From positions 620,001 through 684,000 of the forward strand of contig OZ271833.1 of the NCBI GenBank assembly GCA_965601665.1: a DNA stretch of 64,000 nucleotides, given 5' to 3'. The position numbers and the translations under genes are program-made. The notes beneath the pieces are model-generated. The model made no database searches. It had not been told where the DNA came from and saw only the letters and a list, made by a program, of their open reading frames with translations. Below are positions 42,716 to 51,053 of this stretch, in pieces. How positions within the stretch are numbered: the first letter of the stretch is position 1; each line of letters starts with the position of its first letter. Source of the stretch: JANQNX01 sp965601665. Its GTDB lineage: Bacteria > Pseudomonadota > Gammaproteobacteria > Eutrophobiales > Eutrophobiaceae.

Positions 42716-45700
42716 CTAATTTATAAGAGAGGCGACATCATCAAGTAACTGATCTTCTGAAAATGGCTTATTCATGAAGATATCGACACCTGCGGATAGT
42801 GCCAGTGTTTTATGTTTTTCTGTAGTACGTGAAGTAATCATGATAATCGGCAGTGATTTCATGTCTTTTGTCCCACGAATATGAGAGGCGAGCTCAATAC
42901 CGTTCATGCGAGGCATTTCCATGTCTACCAGAAATATGTCCGGCTTTGCTTGCTGGACTACCTCCAGCGCCTCCAGACCATCTTTTGCAGTTAGTACAAC
43001 ATAGCCTGCGTCACTAATTATCTGTGATAACGCGCGCCGCGTACTAAGTGAATCATCCACAACTAATACTGTAGGCAATGTTTCGTGAATGTCCGTAATC
43101 GTTAAATCAAATGATGTATTGTCATTTTGTGCTTTATTTCTTATTAGATCAGGTATATCAATTACCGGTACGACTTCGCCGCTTCCCAATATTGTTGCCC
43201 CTAAAACGCCATTAACGTCATTAAGGTGATTTCCCATTGATTTAACAAACAGTTCTCTAGTGTCGACAATTTTTTCAACGGTTATGATTTGTCTCACATT
43301 ATCAGCGTTAACAAGTAAACCGATACGTTTTTTCTGACCTAAACTATTTAGGTCGATCTGATCAGGAGTGCCAAGTAGTGACTCTACAGGATATAAAGGA
43401 AGTTCTTTTCCATCCATTAATGCCGTACTGGAATTTTCATTGCGAGTAACATTGAAGTCGTCTGGATGTAATATTTGTTCAACAGCATGATTGGATATAG
43501 CAATAATATAATCCTGTTCTTGAATGAGGATTGCATGAACAGTAGTCAGCGTTAAAGGCGCAGTAATTTCTATTTGACAGCCCGAGCCAGGTTCCGTGTA
43601 TATATTAATATTACCTTTGATTCGTTGTATTTCGCTATTTACAACATCCATTCCAATGCCACGTCCTGATGTTTGTGTGACTACATCACTTGTAGAAAAA
43701 CCTGGGCTTAGGACCAATCTATATAACTCTGTTTCAGAAATATCATGTTGATCATGAATTAGTCCTGATTTTTTTGCCCGGGATATGATTTTTTCACGAT
43801 TCAGGCCGTTTCCATCATCTTTGCAGTTGACAACAATCTGTCTGCCGGCGCGTTTAAATGTTATTTCAATTTCTCCCTGTTTCGGTTTGCCGATGCTATT
43901 TCTAACGTCAGGAGATTCAATACCATGATCAATTGCATTCCTGATTATGTGCATTAACGGACTGATTAATGCATTTAATATATCGCTATCAATTAATGTT
44001 TCAGCGCCAATTACATTGAATTTAACATTCTTTCCTGTAGCGCGACTGGCCTGCCTTGCAATTCTTTGCAATCTTGAAGTTATGGTACTTACAGGTACCA
44101 TGCGCGCACGTAATATGATGTCCTGTATATCTTTTTGCAGGATGTCTTTCTCATGTAACAATTCTTTTATATCACCAAATCTATGCGAGAGTTCTGAATT
44201 AAATTCGAGTGAATCTGTTGAAGACTCTGTAATGCGGTTAGTCAGGCTGTGTAATTCATTGTATTCTTCAAGCTCAAGTGAGTCGAAATCGGTATTATTG
44301 CTACTGGAGTAATTCGTCCCAGACCAATGATTCAGTTCCACCTGTCTTTCCAGGTCAGATGCAAGCTCCTGGAATTTCTTCTGATGTAGAACCAGATCGC
44401 CACTATCTTTTTCTGCCTGATTAATATGTTCGCTTACCTGGGCATTGATGATCATGCTTTCCCCCATGAGTCTGAGCGCTTTATCAAGCAGGCTGGCAGG
44501 TACATGCAGAATAGTTTCTCTATCATGGCCTTTATCTTCGTCTTCGTCACTTACAGACGATTCAGGCCAGTTCTTATTTGAACTGGATGCGTTTATGTCG
44601 AATTCAGACAGAAGTCCATCAACGCCGTCTTGTCGTATTCGATTTACATAACTGACAAGCAGTTGTAATACATCAAGACTGTGGGTGGGCGCTTGTTCTT
44701 TATGATTAAGCGCTTCTGTCATTTCTTCCAGACAATCGGCTGCATCAATTAACGCTTGTGACAGTTTTTCGCCTGGCAGTCTGGAATGCTTTACAATCTC
44801 CACGAATATATCTTCCATAATGTGCGCGATATTGGCTACACCTTTAACACCGACAGTATTGGAAGAACCTTTTATTGTATGGGCTATTCGTTGTGCTTGA
44901 TGAATGGATTCAAGATCTGCATTGCCATCAAGGATAGATTGCATCAGCGAACCCAGTGACTGTGTTTGTTTTGGCAGTTCAAACAATAAACCATCGAGTA
45001 ATTCCTGATTTATACTATTTGGTAGTGAGATAGATATATCTTCAATGCATGCGGATTTAATATACGACCTAGGCTCGTCATCCTGATCGACAATATGAAC
45101 GGCTTCCAGTAGGTTGCAAAGCGCAGGAGCAACGCCATCAAGCAAAGGCTTTGGGAAGCCCGGGTGTTTTAGCATGGCAATCAATTCAGCGCTTGCTTCA
45201 GGATTCCCGGGTTGAATCAGGTAAACGCTGACAATTTCAGGAAACCGTCCAATAAGTATATTTGTCTCACGACTTAATTGAATATTTTTTAATACGATCA
45301 GTTTCAGGTTTTCAGCAAGTAGCGTGCATGCCTGAGACAGACCATCCAGTTCGGCTGCCTGACAAGCATCTGCAAACCGTTCCAGCCTTAGCATCAAGCT
45401 GGAATGGTATTCTTCATTTCCCGCAGTTTTCTCGTAATTGTTATGGGCTATAGAGGGTTCAATGATTTCCAGCTTGATTAATTCCATCTCATCACGAAGC
45501 ATCTCAATTAATTCAATACTTACGGTATGAGGCGAAGCCAGGGTATCACTGGTGTCAATCATTCCGTCTGCTTCATCATCTCCTGACTGGTAACGTTCCA
45601 ATACAACTGTTTCGTCTTCGCTGCCGGTAAAGCTATCCTGCTGTTGATTCCTGGTCAGGTTTTGCTGATCTGTTTGCAACATTTGGTGCAGAATGTTCAT

Positions 45701-46855
45701 GCCGTCCATTTCCGTGCCTGTTGTTGCCTGGCATTTCGATGCATAAGACACCAGTTCTTCAATATCGTTAATGCCTTTATCGTTAATAAAATAATTTAGC
45801 GCAGGTATTAGCCACTCGATAATATGAATATAATTAATTTCTGATTTCTCTAAATCTTCCTGTGCCCGGGTTTGCATATCTTCTGCTACGATTAAACAAA
45901 AATCCTGGATGCCGATAAAACCAGTTTCGGCTGCCACATCGCCTAGCGATGTAATTTGCTCAGCAATTAAGACAAGCGACTCCTTGAAATTCTGTCTATA
46001 TGTCGAATATTCACTGGTTAATGAACGAATTGCTTTTTGAAGCTCGTTGGGCAAGGTAGAGGGAAAATCAGGTTGGCTGTCAATTACAGCCAGTTTCTCA
46101 AGAACCTCTAGGGAATTATCATCAATATCCGCTGGCCAACTTTTTGCTGCAAGTAATTGCTGTAATGTACTTGCCGGGTTATCGGCATCTGTGTCTGACA
46201 AATAGCAAAGTGAATTGATAATCCAGTCATCAATCAACTTCCTTTGGTTGATTGAGATCCTTGAGCCAGACTTCTGTATTTTCTCCAGTTGTTGCGTGAA
46301 TACATGGCAAGCGTACATGAAACCAGGCTTGTTCTCACCGCTCACTCTTCGTACAAGTTCGTAAATTGCCTGTCTTGGTCCGGACAAGTCCATAACAGGG
46401 AAGGGGATGTTGTTTACGTTATCATCCCTGTCAAGTAACCTCGAATCACTCTGAACATATTCCTTTTCAAGTAGTTCTTTAAGTACATTCAAATCATCAT
46501 CATTGAGATCATTATACAGCTCTGAAATAGTAAAAAATCCAGTTAATGCGTCTGCAGTATCTGTGTTGCTTTGTTGAAGATAGTCTGCAGCAAGTCGGGT
46601 CCATTTTTTTAACTGTGCCAGCTGCTGTTCATCAAGTTTGCCGTTTTGTCGTACAATCTGGTGAAATTTATCCTGTACCAGTAAACAAGTATCCTGAAAG
46701 CCACTACGATCAGAATCAGCGGCGATAATGGCGAGTGTGTCCATATTTTCCAAAGCCTGATTCAGGTTTTGACTGTCATTACCCTGACATTGCGTAATCG
46801 AGCTGGCAATATGATTAAAACAGCGCTGTAAGTCTTGATGCTGCGGAGACGTCAT
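42716..46855 (-). CDS. Hybrid chemotaxis kinase CheA/ChpA-like with C-terminal receiver
   Basis: A 1379-residue histidine kinase. The first 640 residues are a long helical region with several Hpt-like segments lacking a clear phospho-His; one canonical Hpt follows with the acceptor in AHTIKGSSNTVGV (about residue 659). Then come the dimerisation and ATPase domains (ILRARMVPVSTITSRLQRIAR; N-box HIIRNAIDHGIE near 973; CKDDGNGL; SGRGIGMDVV), a CheW-like P5 domain, and a receiver (VLVVDDSLSTRRALS, phosphoacceptor in FLVDMEMPRMNG near 1306). This layout is that of ChpA of type IV pilus (Pil-Chp) systems, with fewer usable Hpt sites. It lies 15 bp after the receptor gene. Confidence 0.93.
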   Translation of the reverse strand: MTSPQHQDLQRCFNHIASSITQCQGNDSQNLNQALENMDTLAIIAADSDRSGFQDTCLLVQDKFHQIVRQNGKLDEQQLAQLKKWTRLAADYLQQSNTDTADALTGFFTISELYNDLNDDDLNVLKELLEKEYVQSDSRLLDRDDNVNNIPFPVMDLSGPRQAIYELVRRVSGENKPGFMYACHVFTQQLEKIQKSGSRISINQRKLIDDWIINSLCYLSDTDADNPASTLQQLLAAKSWPADIDDNSLEVLEKLAVIDSQPDFPSTLPNELQKAIRSLTSEYSTYRQNFKESLVLIAEQITSLGDVAAETGFIGIQDFCLIVAEDMQTRAQEDLEKSEINYIHIIEWLIPALNYFINDKGINDIEELVSYASKCQATTGTEMDGMNILHQMLQTDQQNLTRNQQQDSFTGSEDETVVLERYQSGDDEADGMIDTSDTLASPHTVSIELIEMLRDEMELIKLEIIEPSIAHNNYEKTAGNEEYHSSLMLRLERFADACQAAELDGLSQACTLLAENLKLIVLKNIQLSRETNILIGRFPEIVSVYLIQPGNPEASAELIAMLKHPGFPKPLLDGVAPALCNLLEAVHIVDQDDEPRSYIKSACIEDISISLPNSINQELLDGLLFELPKQTQSLGSLMQSILDGNADLESIHQAQRIAHTIKGSSNTVGVKGVANIAHIMEDIFVEIVKHSRLPGEKLSQALIDAADCLEEMTEALNHKEQAPTHSLDVLQLLVSYVNRIRQDGVDGLLSEFDINASSSNKNWPESSVSDEDEDKGHDRETILHVPASLLDKALRLMGESMIINAQVSEHINQAEKDSGDLVLHQKKFQELASDLERQVELNHWSGTNYSSSNNTDFDSLELEEYNELHSLTNRITESSTDSLEFNSELSHRFGDIKELLHEKDILQKDIQDIILRARMVPVSTITSRLQRIARQASRATGKNVKFNVIGAETLIDSDILNALISPLMHIIRNAIDHGIESPDVRNSIGKPKQGEIEITFKRAGRQIVVNCKDDGNGLNREKIISRAKKSGLIHDQHDISETELYRLVLSPGFSTSDVVTQTSGRGIGMDVVNSEIQRIKGNINIYTEPGSGCQIEITAPLTLTTVHAILIQEQDYIIAISNHAVEQILHPDDFNVTRNENSSTALMDGKELPLYPVESLLGTPDQIDLNSLGQKKRIGLLVNADNVRQIITVEKIVDTRELFVKSMGNHLNDVNGVLGATILGSGEVVPVIDIPDLIRNKAQNDNTSFDLTITDIHETLPTVLVVDDSLSTRRALSQIISDAGYVVLTAKDGLEALEVVQQAKPDIFLVDMEMPRMNGIELASHIRGTKDMKSLPIIMITSRTTEKHKTLALSAGVDIFMNKPFSEDQLLDDVASLIN

Positions 46856-46870
46856 TAATGTAGGCTCTGT

Positions 46871-48265
46871 TTATACGGCAGTTAATTCATCATTAGCCAG
46901 CTTAAAAACGCCTACTGAAGCAACCAGTTGCATGGCCTGTTCAACAAGCTCATCTGTATGATGCGTTTGATCTTTAAGATGTGCGCCGGTTTTACGTACG
47001 CTGTCCCGAATGATGTCTGTTCGTTTTTTAAGTTGACTACTGGCTTTCGATTGTTTTGATGCACTATCAGCAATTTTTTGCACCATGTGTACAAGTTCAG
47101 CAGTTGTAGCCTGCGTATCTTCCATTTGTTTTCCTGCTTCTTCGGCCAGTTGGCTACCACCTACAACCTGTGAAATCAATTCATTCATCGTATTGACTGT
47201 GTTTGCAGCTTCAACCTGGATATTGTTAACCAATGTGCCTACCTCTCCGGTAGCTTCCTTGGCATTCTCAGCCAGCCGCTGCACCTCATCGGCAACTACG
47301 GCAAAGCCTTTACCTGCTTCGCCGGCTGATGCTGCGTGCATACTGGCGTTCAAGGCAAGGATATGGGTTCTCTCGGAAATATTATTAATAAGATTTACAG
47401 CAGTGCCAATTTCCTGCGAGCGTTCTCCCAGTCGTTTAATACGTTTTTCAGTTTCATGAATCTTATCTCTTATCGTATTAATGCTTTCTACAGTATTACT
47501 CACTGTACTCATCGCGGTAAGTGTAGTGCTTATTGCATCTGTAGCGGCTTTATTTGAACTTTCGGCAAGACTCGCAATACGCGCCATGGCATCAGTCGCT
47601 GACTTTAACTCAACGGCCGCTTTTTCAACTTCATTTTGTTCCTTGTCAGCAAGTAATAGCACGTTATCAGATTGTGATTTGACCAGGTTGGACGTTTCGG
47701 CCACATCACCGGAAATCCTTGTCACCTCATTTAAAACGGTCGTCGTTTCTGTGGCCATCATATTTAATGCATCTGCTAGTGGCCCGGTGATGTCTTCATT
47801 AACCTTTGCTTTAATAGCCAGGTTTTTTTGCGCTAACTGCGAGACGGTTTCTAATAGTCCCAGGATAGAATCATTTAATTGTTCATTCTCTTCCTCAACT
47901 CGCGTCAATACTGTAATTCGATCCTGTAGCATCGAGTCAAGATAGTTGCCTATTATTTCAAATTCATCTTTGCTCCTGATGGCGGCTCTTGCATTGAGAT
48001 CGCCAGAACTGATTTTTTTCATCGTGTTTTCCAGTCTGGATAGTGGTTTGCACAATTGACGTACTAATAAAAAAGCTGCAGCTATACAAACCAGTGTGGT
48101 TGCAATAAACGTATTACGGTAAGCAGGCATGGTTGCTTTTATTACTTCCAGGCTGTCCACAGTTAACAGTTGGTACGCCGCGACAGAAAAGTAACCTGTA
48201 TATAAAACTATCACTGTAGTTAATATAATTAACAATTTAAGTTGGAATTTTATTTTCATAGTCAT
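46871..48265 (-). CDS. Methyl-accepting chemotaxis protein with minimal periplasmic loop (PilJ-like position)
   Basis: About 464 residues. TM1 (about 8-33) and TM2 (about 50-68) are separated by only about 17 residues (VDSLEVIKATMPAYRN), so there is no periplasmic ligand domain. A HAMP domain follows, then a second helical linker and a signalling domain with the conserved tip HILALNASMHAASAGEAGKG and FAVVADEVQRLAENAKEATG. Start may be ATG 48265 or 48259; a GTG at 48271 is also in frame; the ribosome site is weak. It lies between cheW and cheA in the operon, the place PilJ holds in Pil-Chp systems. Confidence 0.9.
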   Translation of the reverse strand: MTMKIKFQLKLLIILTTVIVLYTGYFSVAAYQLLTVDSLEVIKATMPAYRNTFIATTLVCIAAAFLLVRQLCKPLSRLENTMKKISSGDLNARAAIRSKDEFEIIGNYLDSMLQDRITVLTRVEEENEQLNDSILGLLETVSQLAQKNLAIKAKVNEDITGPLADALNMMATETTTVLNEVTRISGDVAETSNLVKSQSDNVLLLADKEQNEVEKAAVELKSATDAMARIASLAESSNKAATDAISTTLTAMSTVSNTVESINTIRDKIHETEKRIKRLGERSQEIGTAVNLINNISERTHILALNASMHAASAGEAGKGFAVVADEVQRLAENAKEATGEVGTLVNNIQVEAANTVNTMNELISQVVGGSQLAEEAGKQMEDTQATTAELVHMVQKIADSASKQSKASSQLKKRTDIIRDSVRKTGAHLKDQTHHTDELVEQAMQLVASVGVFKLANDELTAV

Positions 48266-48287
48266 TCTCACTTTTGATTTGGCAGGT

Positions 48288-48818
48288 TTACATTACGTCT
48301 CTTTTATAAGAAGTCTTATCAAACAGATCCGTGATTAGTGATTGATAATCGATTTCATGCCAGGTGCTATTTCCTTGTTGATAAATATTTATAATGTGCT
48401 GGTTGAAAATGGCAGGCGTTTCTTCAGCGCTATTACTGGTTATACGCAGTTCCTCCTCATTGTTGTCAATAGTCACTGGCAAACCATCGACAAAAATGGC
48501 AAATGCATCAGCGCCGTCACCAATTGATAACAGGATTTTTTTTAAAGATGTTATTGTTTGTGTTGCAGAGATATGTGCATATAAATCAATTACAGGTATT
48601 AATAAGCCGTGGTAATTGATTAGCCCTGCAACCCAGTTTGGTTTGTTTGGCACAGGGTAAATCTGTTGTATTTTCAGTATTTCACAATTATCTGATGGTC
48701 TAACAAGCAGATTTATTTCGCCTAAACGAAAACCAAAGCGAAGATTAAGTTCTTTGTCTGTATCAATGAAACCTTGATACGGATCAAAGTGTGCCGTATC
48801 AGCAGATAAATTATTCAT
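48288..48818 (-). CDS. CheW/PilI-like coupling protein
   Basis: A 176-residue CheW-domain protein (NLRFGFRLGEINLLVRPSDN, YPVPNKPNWVAGLINYHGLLIPVIDLY) that would link the receptor to CheA. The end holds a charged extension (NIYQQGNSTWHEIDYQSLITD). It overlaps the PilH-like regulator gene by 8 bp. Placement between a PilH-like regulator and a receptor mirrors pilH-pilI-pilJ. Confidence 0.9.
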   Translation of the reverse strand: MNNLSADTAHFDPYQGFIDTDKELNLRFGFRLGEINLLVRPSDNCEILKIQQIYPVPNKPNWVAGLINYHGLLIPVIDLYAHISATQTITSLKKILLSIGDGADAFAIFVDGLPVTIDNNEEELRITSNSAEETPAIFNQHIINIYQQGNSTWHEIDYQSLITDLFDKTSYKRDVM

Positions 48819-49176
48819 AAGCCCTGATCTGATCCAGAATCTGTTCCTTGGTATAGGGCTTTGACACCAGATCTTTGCCTCCCTGCATTTTTGCCCACAC
48901 CCTGTCTGCTTTTTGATGTTTGCTGCTTACAAAAACAATAGGTATCGCCTTTGTTGCACTATCATTCGTTAATGTTCTCACTGCTTCATATCCATCCATT
49001 TTATCCATAACGATATCCATAAATATGATGTCTGGTCGTTCTTGCCTGGCCTTTGCTATGGCATCGCTTCCATCAGTAGCTGTTATCACTTCTCTTTCTG
49101 TTTCAGTAATAATCTGTTCAAGGTTGGACAAGTCTGTTGCAGAGTCGTCAACTATAAGTACTTTTTTTATAGCCAT
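48811..49176 (-). CDS. Single-domain response regulator, PilH-like
   Basis: A 121-residue CheY-like receiver. ATG 49176 is chosen because GGAG lies 6 bases upstream; a start at 49188 adds four residues. Acidic pair VDDSATDL, phosphoacceptor in IIFMDIVMDKMDGYEAVR, Thr/Ser switch FVSSK, and the sequence KADRVWAKMQGGKDLVSKPYTKE, which is strikingly like PilH. No output domain, so it acts as a phosphate sink or motor/pilus regulator. Confidence 0.9.
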   Translation of the reverse strand: MAIKKVLIVDDSATDLSNLEQIITETEREVITATDGSDAIAKARQERPDIIFMDIVMDKMDGYEAVRTLTNDSATKAIPIVFVSSKHQKADRVWAKMQGGKDLVSKPYTKEQILDQIRAYE

Positions 49177-49203
49177 GAATGTCTCCATTTATAAGAATTA
49201 TTT

Positions 49204-50022
49204 TCAGACCGCGTTGCTGACGCTTTCGTAACCGGAAAGATATTCAGAAACTACTTCTCTGAATATTGTTTGGCCAACAGGTTTAATTAAATAAGTATCA
49301 CAACCTGCAAGCTTTCCCTTGATTTTGTCTGCAGGTGTAGAATTACCTGTGAGCATAATGATGGGGGTATTTTTTGCGTTTCCTTTCTTGATCGTCCTGC
49401 ATACATCATAGCCATCCATGCCCGGTAAAATTACGTCAAGGAATATCAATTGATATTCACTAGTATTGATATATTCGAACGCTTCTTCGCCGGATTCAGC
49501 AAAATCTACGCGTACGGCAAATTGCTTTAAAGCCTGGGCCATTTGTATTCGTACCGGCAGGCTGTCGTCTATGACCAGTGCACGTGGCGCATCTGCAGCA
49601 GGTTCAGTACTTTCAGGCGACAGAATTTCATTGCCAGGTGCTGCAGCATTTATTGCAATCTCCTCATTGATTGAGAATTCTTTTGCACTTGCCTGGTCAA
49701 GGATGCTGATTGCTCTGGAAGAGATTAGCGGTCTTTTAACCTGGTAGTGAATTGTGTCAAACTGCCTGTTCCTGGATACAAGTATTGATGGCGGCTCTGC
49801 TTTTCCTATTGATTCAAACCTGTTCCTGTATCTACGCCATGCAATTAATGAATGTGGCTCATCAGCATTAACCATTAATAGATTTGGCGATTCCTCCAGA
49901 CCAACGAGATAATATGAAATCTGGCGCGATTGCGAATGCAGAAACGCGGCATTCAGTCTTTTTTCCTCAATTTCCGGTATGCCAATCAGCGCAACCGAAA
50001 TGTGATTCTGTCCAGTCATCAT
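49204..50022 (-). CDS. Response regulator with N-terminal sensory/dock domain, PilG-like receiver
   Basis: A 272-residue protein. The N-terminal 130 residues (MTGQNHISVALIGIPEIEEK, YYLVGLEESPNLLMVNADEP) form a domain of unknown function that itself looks receiver-like but lacks the phosphoacceptor. Residues 148-265 are a receiver (ALVIDDSLPVRIQMAQAL, LIFLDVILPGMDGYDVCRTIKK, IIMLTGNSTPADKIKGKLAGCDTYLIKP) that resembles PilG. GGGAGGA is next to the two possible ATGs (50022, 50019). Co-transcribed between the FIST-like and PilH-like genes. Confidence 0.85.
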   Translation of the reverse strand: MMTGQNHISVALIGIPEIEEKRLNAAFLHSQSRQISYYLVGLEESPNLLMVNADEPHSLIAWRRYRNRFESIGKAEPPSILVSRNRQFDTIHYQVKRPLISSRAISILDQASAKEFSINEEIAINAAAPGNEILSPESTEPAADAPRALVIDDSLPVRIQMAQALKQFAVRVDFAESGEEAFEYINTSEYQLIFLDVILPGMDGYDVCRTIKKGNAKNTPIIMLTGNSTPADKIKGKLAGCDTYLIKPVGQTIFREVVSEYLSGYESVSNAV

Positions 50023-50031
50023 TCCTCCCTG

Positions 50032-51042
50032 TTACGCTTCTGCGCTATCAATGGTTAAATAAACCAGGGTTTGATTCAGTAACTGATAGGCAATCTCGCC
50101 AAAAGTCATCGGGCCTGTTATATCTGCAGTGCTCTTTCCCTCGAGATCTGAATACAGATAGTTCAGGACACAGTTGCATGAAAAAGCGACACCATTATTA
50201 AGCGTAGGCAGGGCAGAGCGGAATGCTGATACATAATCACTTACCGGTTTAGCCAGTTTATATTCCACGCCGTTAAAAACAGGTGCATAAAAAGTGACAT
50301 TTTTATTGTCTTGCTCGATTTCCTGTATCGACACATTAATCATCGCGCCTGAATAATCAGCTACCAAAGGTAATTTGGTGTCGATATGATTTTCGAGCAA
50401 ATAGTCAGCAAAATTATGTTCTATACCATTGATAAGACAAGTTGATGCGTTGAAGCCTGTTTCCGGAAACTCAATCGTGTCACCTTCACCTTGTTCAGCG
50501 ATATTAACTATGCCTATTTGTGCATACTTACTAGGTGCCAGTGTGACATGCATAGCAACAGCCTTATCAGCTGACGTTTCGCAAGTTCCACCATTGAATA
50601 CAGATGGTTTTGCACTACCCAGATCGTCAAGATGAATTCCTGTCACCCAACCTGCAATAGGCTTGATATACATATCTTCGTATTCAGGTGCGTTCTGAGC
50701 GTAATCCAGGTGAATGTCCGAAAAAGCCGGAATTAAAAGGATTGTGAAACCATCATCTGGACAATCTTTCGCGACATTCTTTATAGTGGACGCATTGTAA
50801 AACTTGATTTGTATCTTTCGCGCCAATGAAGTATCCAGCTCTGATACATAAATTTTATCTTTTGTTGTTTTTCCGCCTTCTGCGGACATGAAGTAGGGGA
50901 TTGAGCCACCTATCCAGCGTCCCTTAGGCAACTGCGCCAACAGATGATCATCACCTGCCAACCACAGAACCTTTCCGGATTCGATCGCAGCTTTTGCCTG
51001 TTCTACATCGATTAATTGCGCATTTATGTTTGAAATTGACAT
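50032..51042 (-). CDS. FIST-like/DUF6976-like sensory protein
   Basis: A 336-residue soluble protein. The C-terminal part (GVAFSCNCVLNYLYSDLEG, then TGPMTFGEIAYQLLNQTLVYL) resembles the FIST_C ligand-binding domain that ends in a GxGEI motif, and the N-terminal half (GKVLWLAGDDHLLAQLPKG, GGSIPYFMSAEGG) is like the DUF6976 proteins I recall from signalling loci; the family name is from memory and not certain. FIST proteins are cytosolic small-molecule (amino-acid-like) sensors tied to chemotaxis and sensor kinases. AGGAG lies upstream of the ATG. It would supply the sensory input that the loop-less receptor lacks (inference). Confidence 0.65.
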   Translation of the reverse strand: MSISNINAQLIDVEQAKAAIESGKVLWLAGDDHLLAQLPKGRWIGGSIPYFMSAEGGKTTKDKIYVSELDTSLARKIQIKFYNASTIKNVAKDCPDDGFTILLIPAFSDIHLDYAQNAPEYEDMYIKPIAGWVTGIHLDDLGSAKPSVFNGGTCETSADKAVAMHVTLAPSKYAQIGIVNIAEQGEGDTIEFPETGFNASTCLINGIEHNFADYLLENHIDTKLPLVADYSGAMINVSIQEIEQDNKNVTFYAPVFNGVEYKLAKPVSDYVSAFRSALPTLNNGVAFSCNCVLNYLYSDLEGKSTADITGPMTFGEIAYQLLNQTLVYLTIDSAEA

Positions 51043-51053
51043 ATAGCTTTCTC

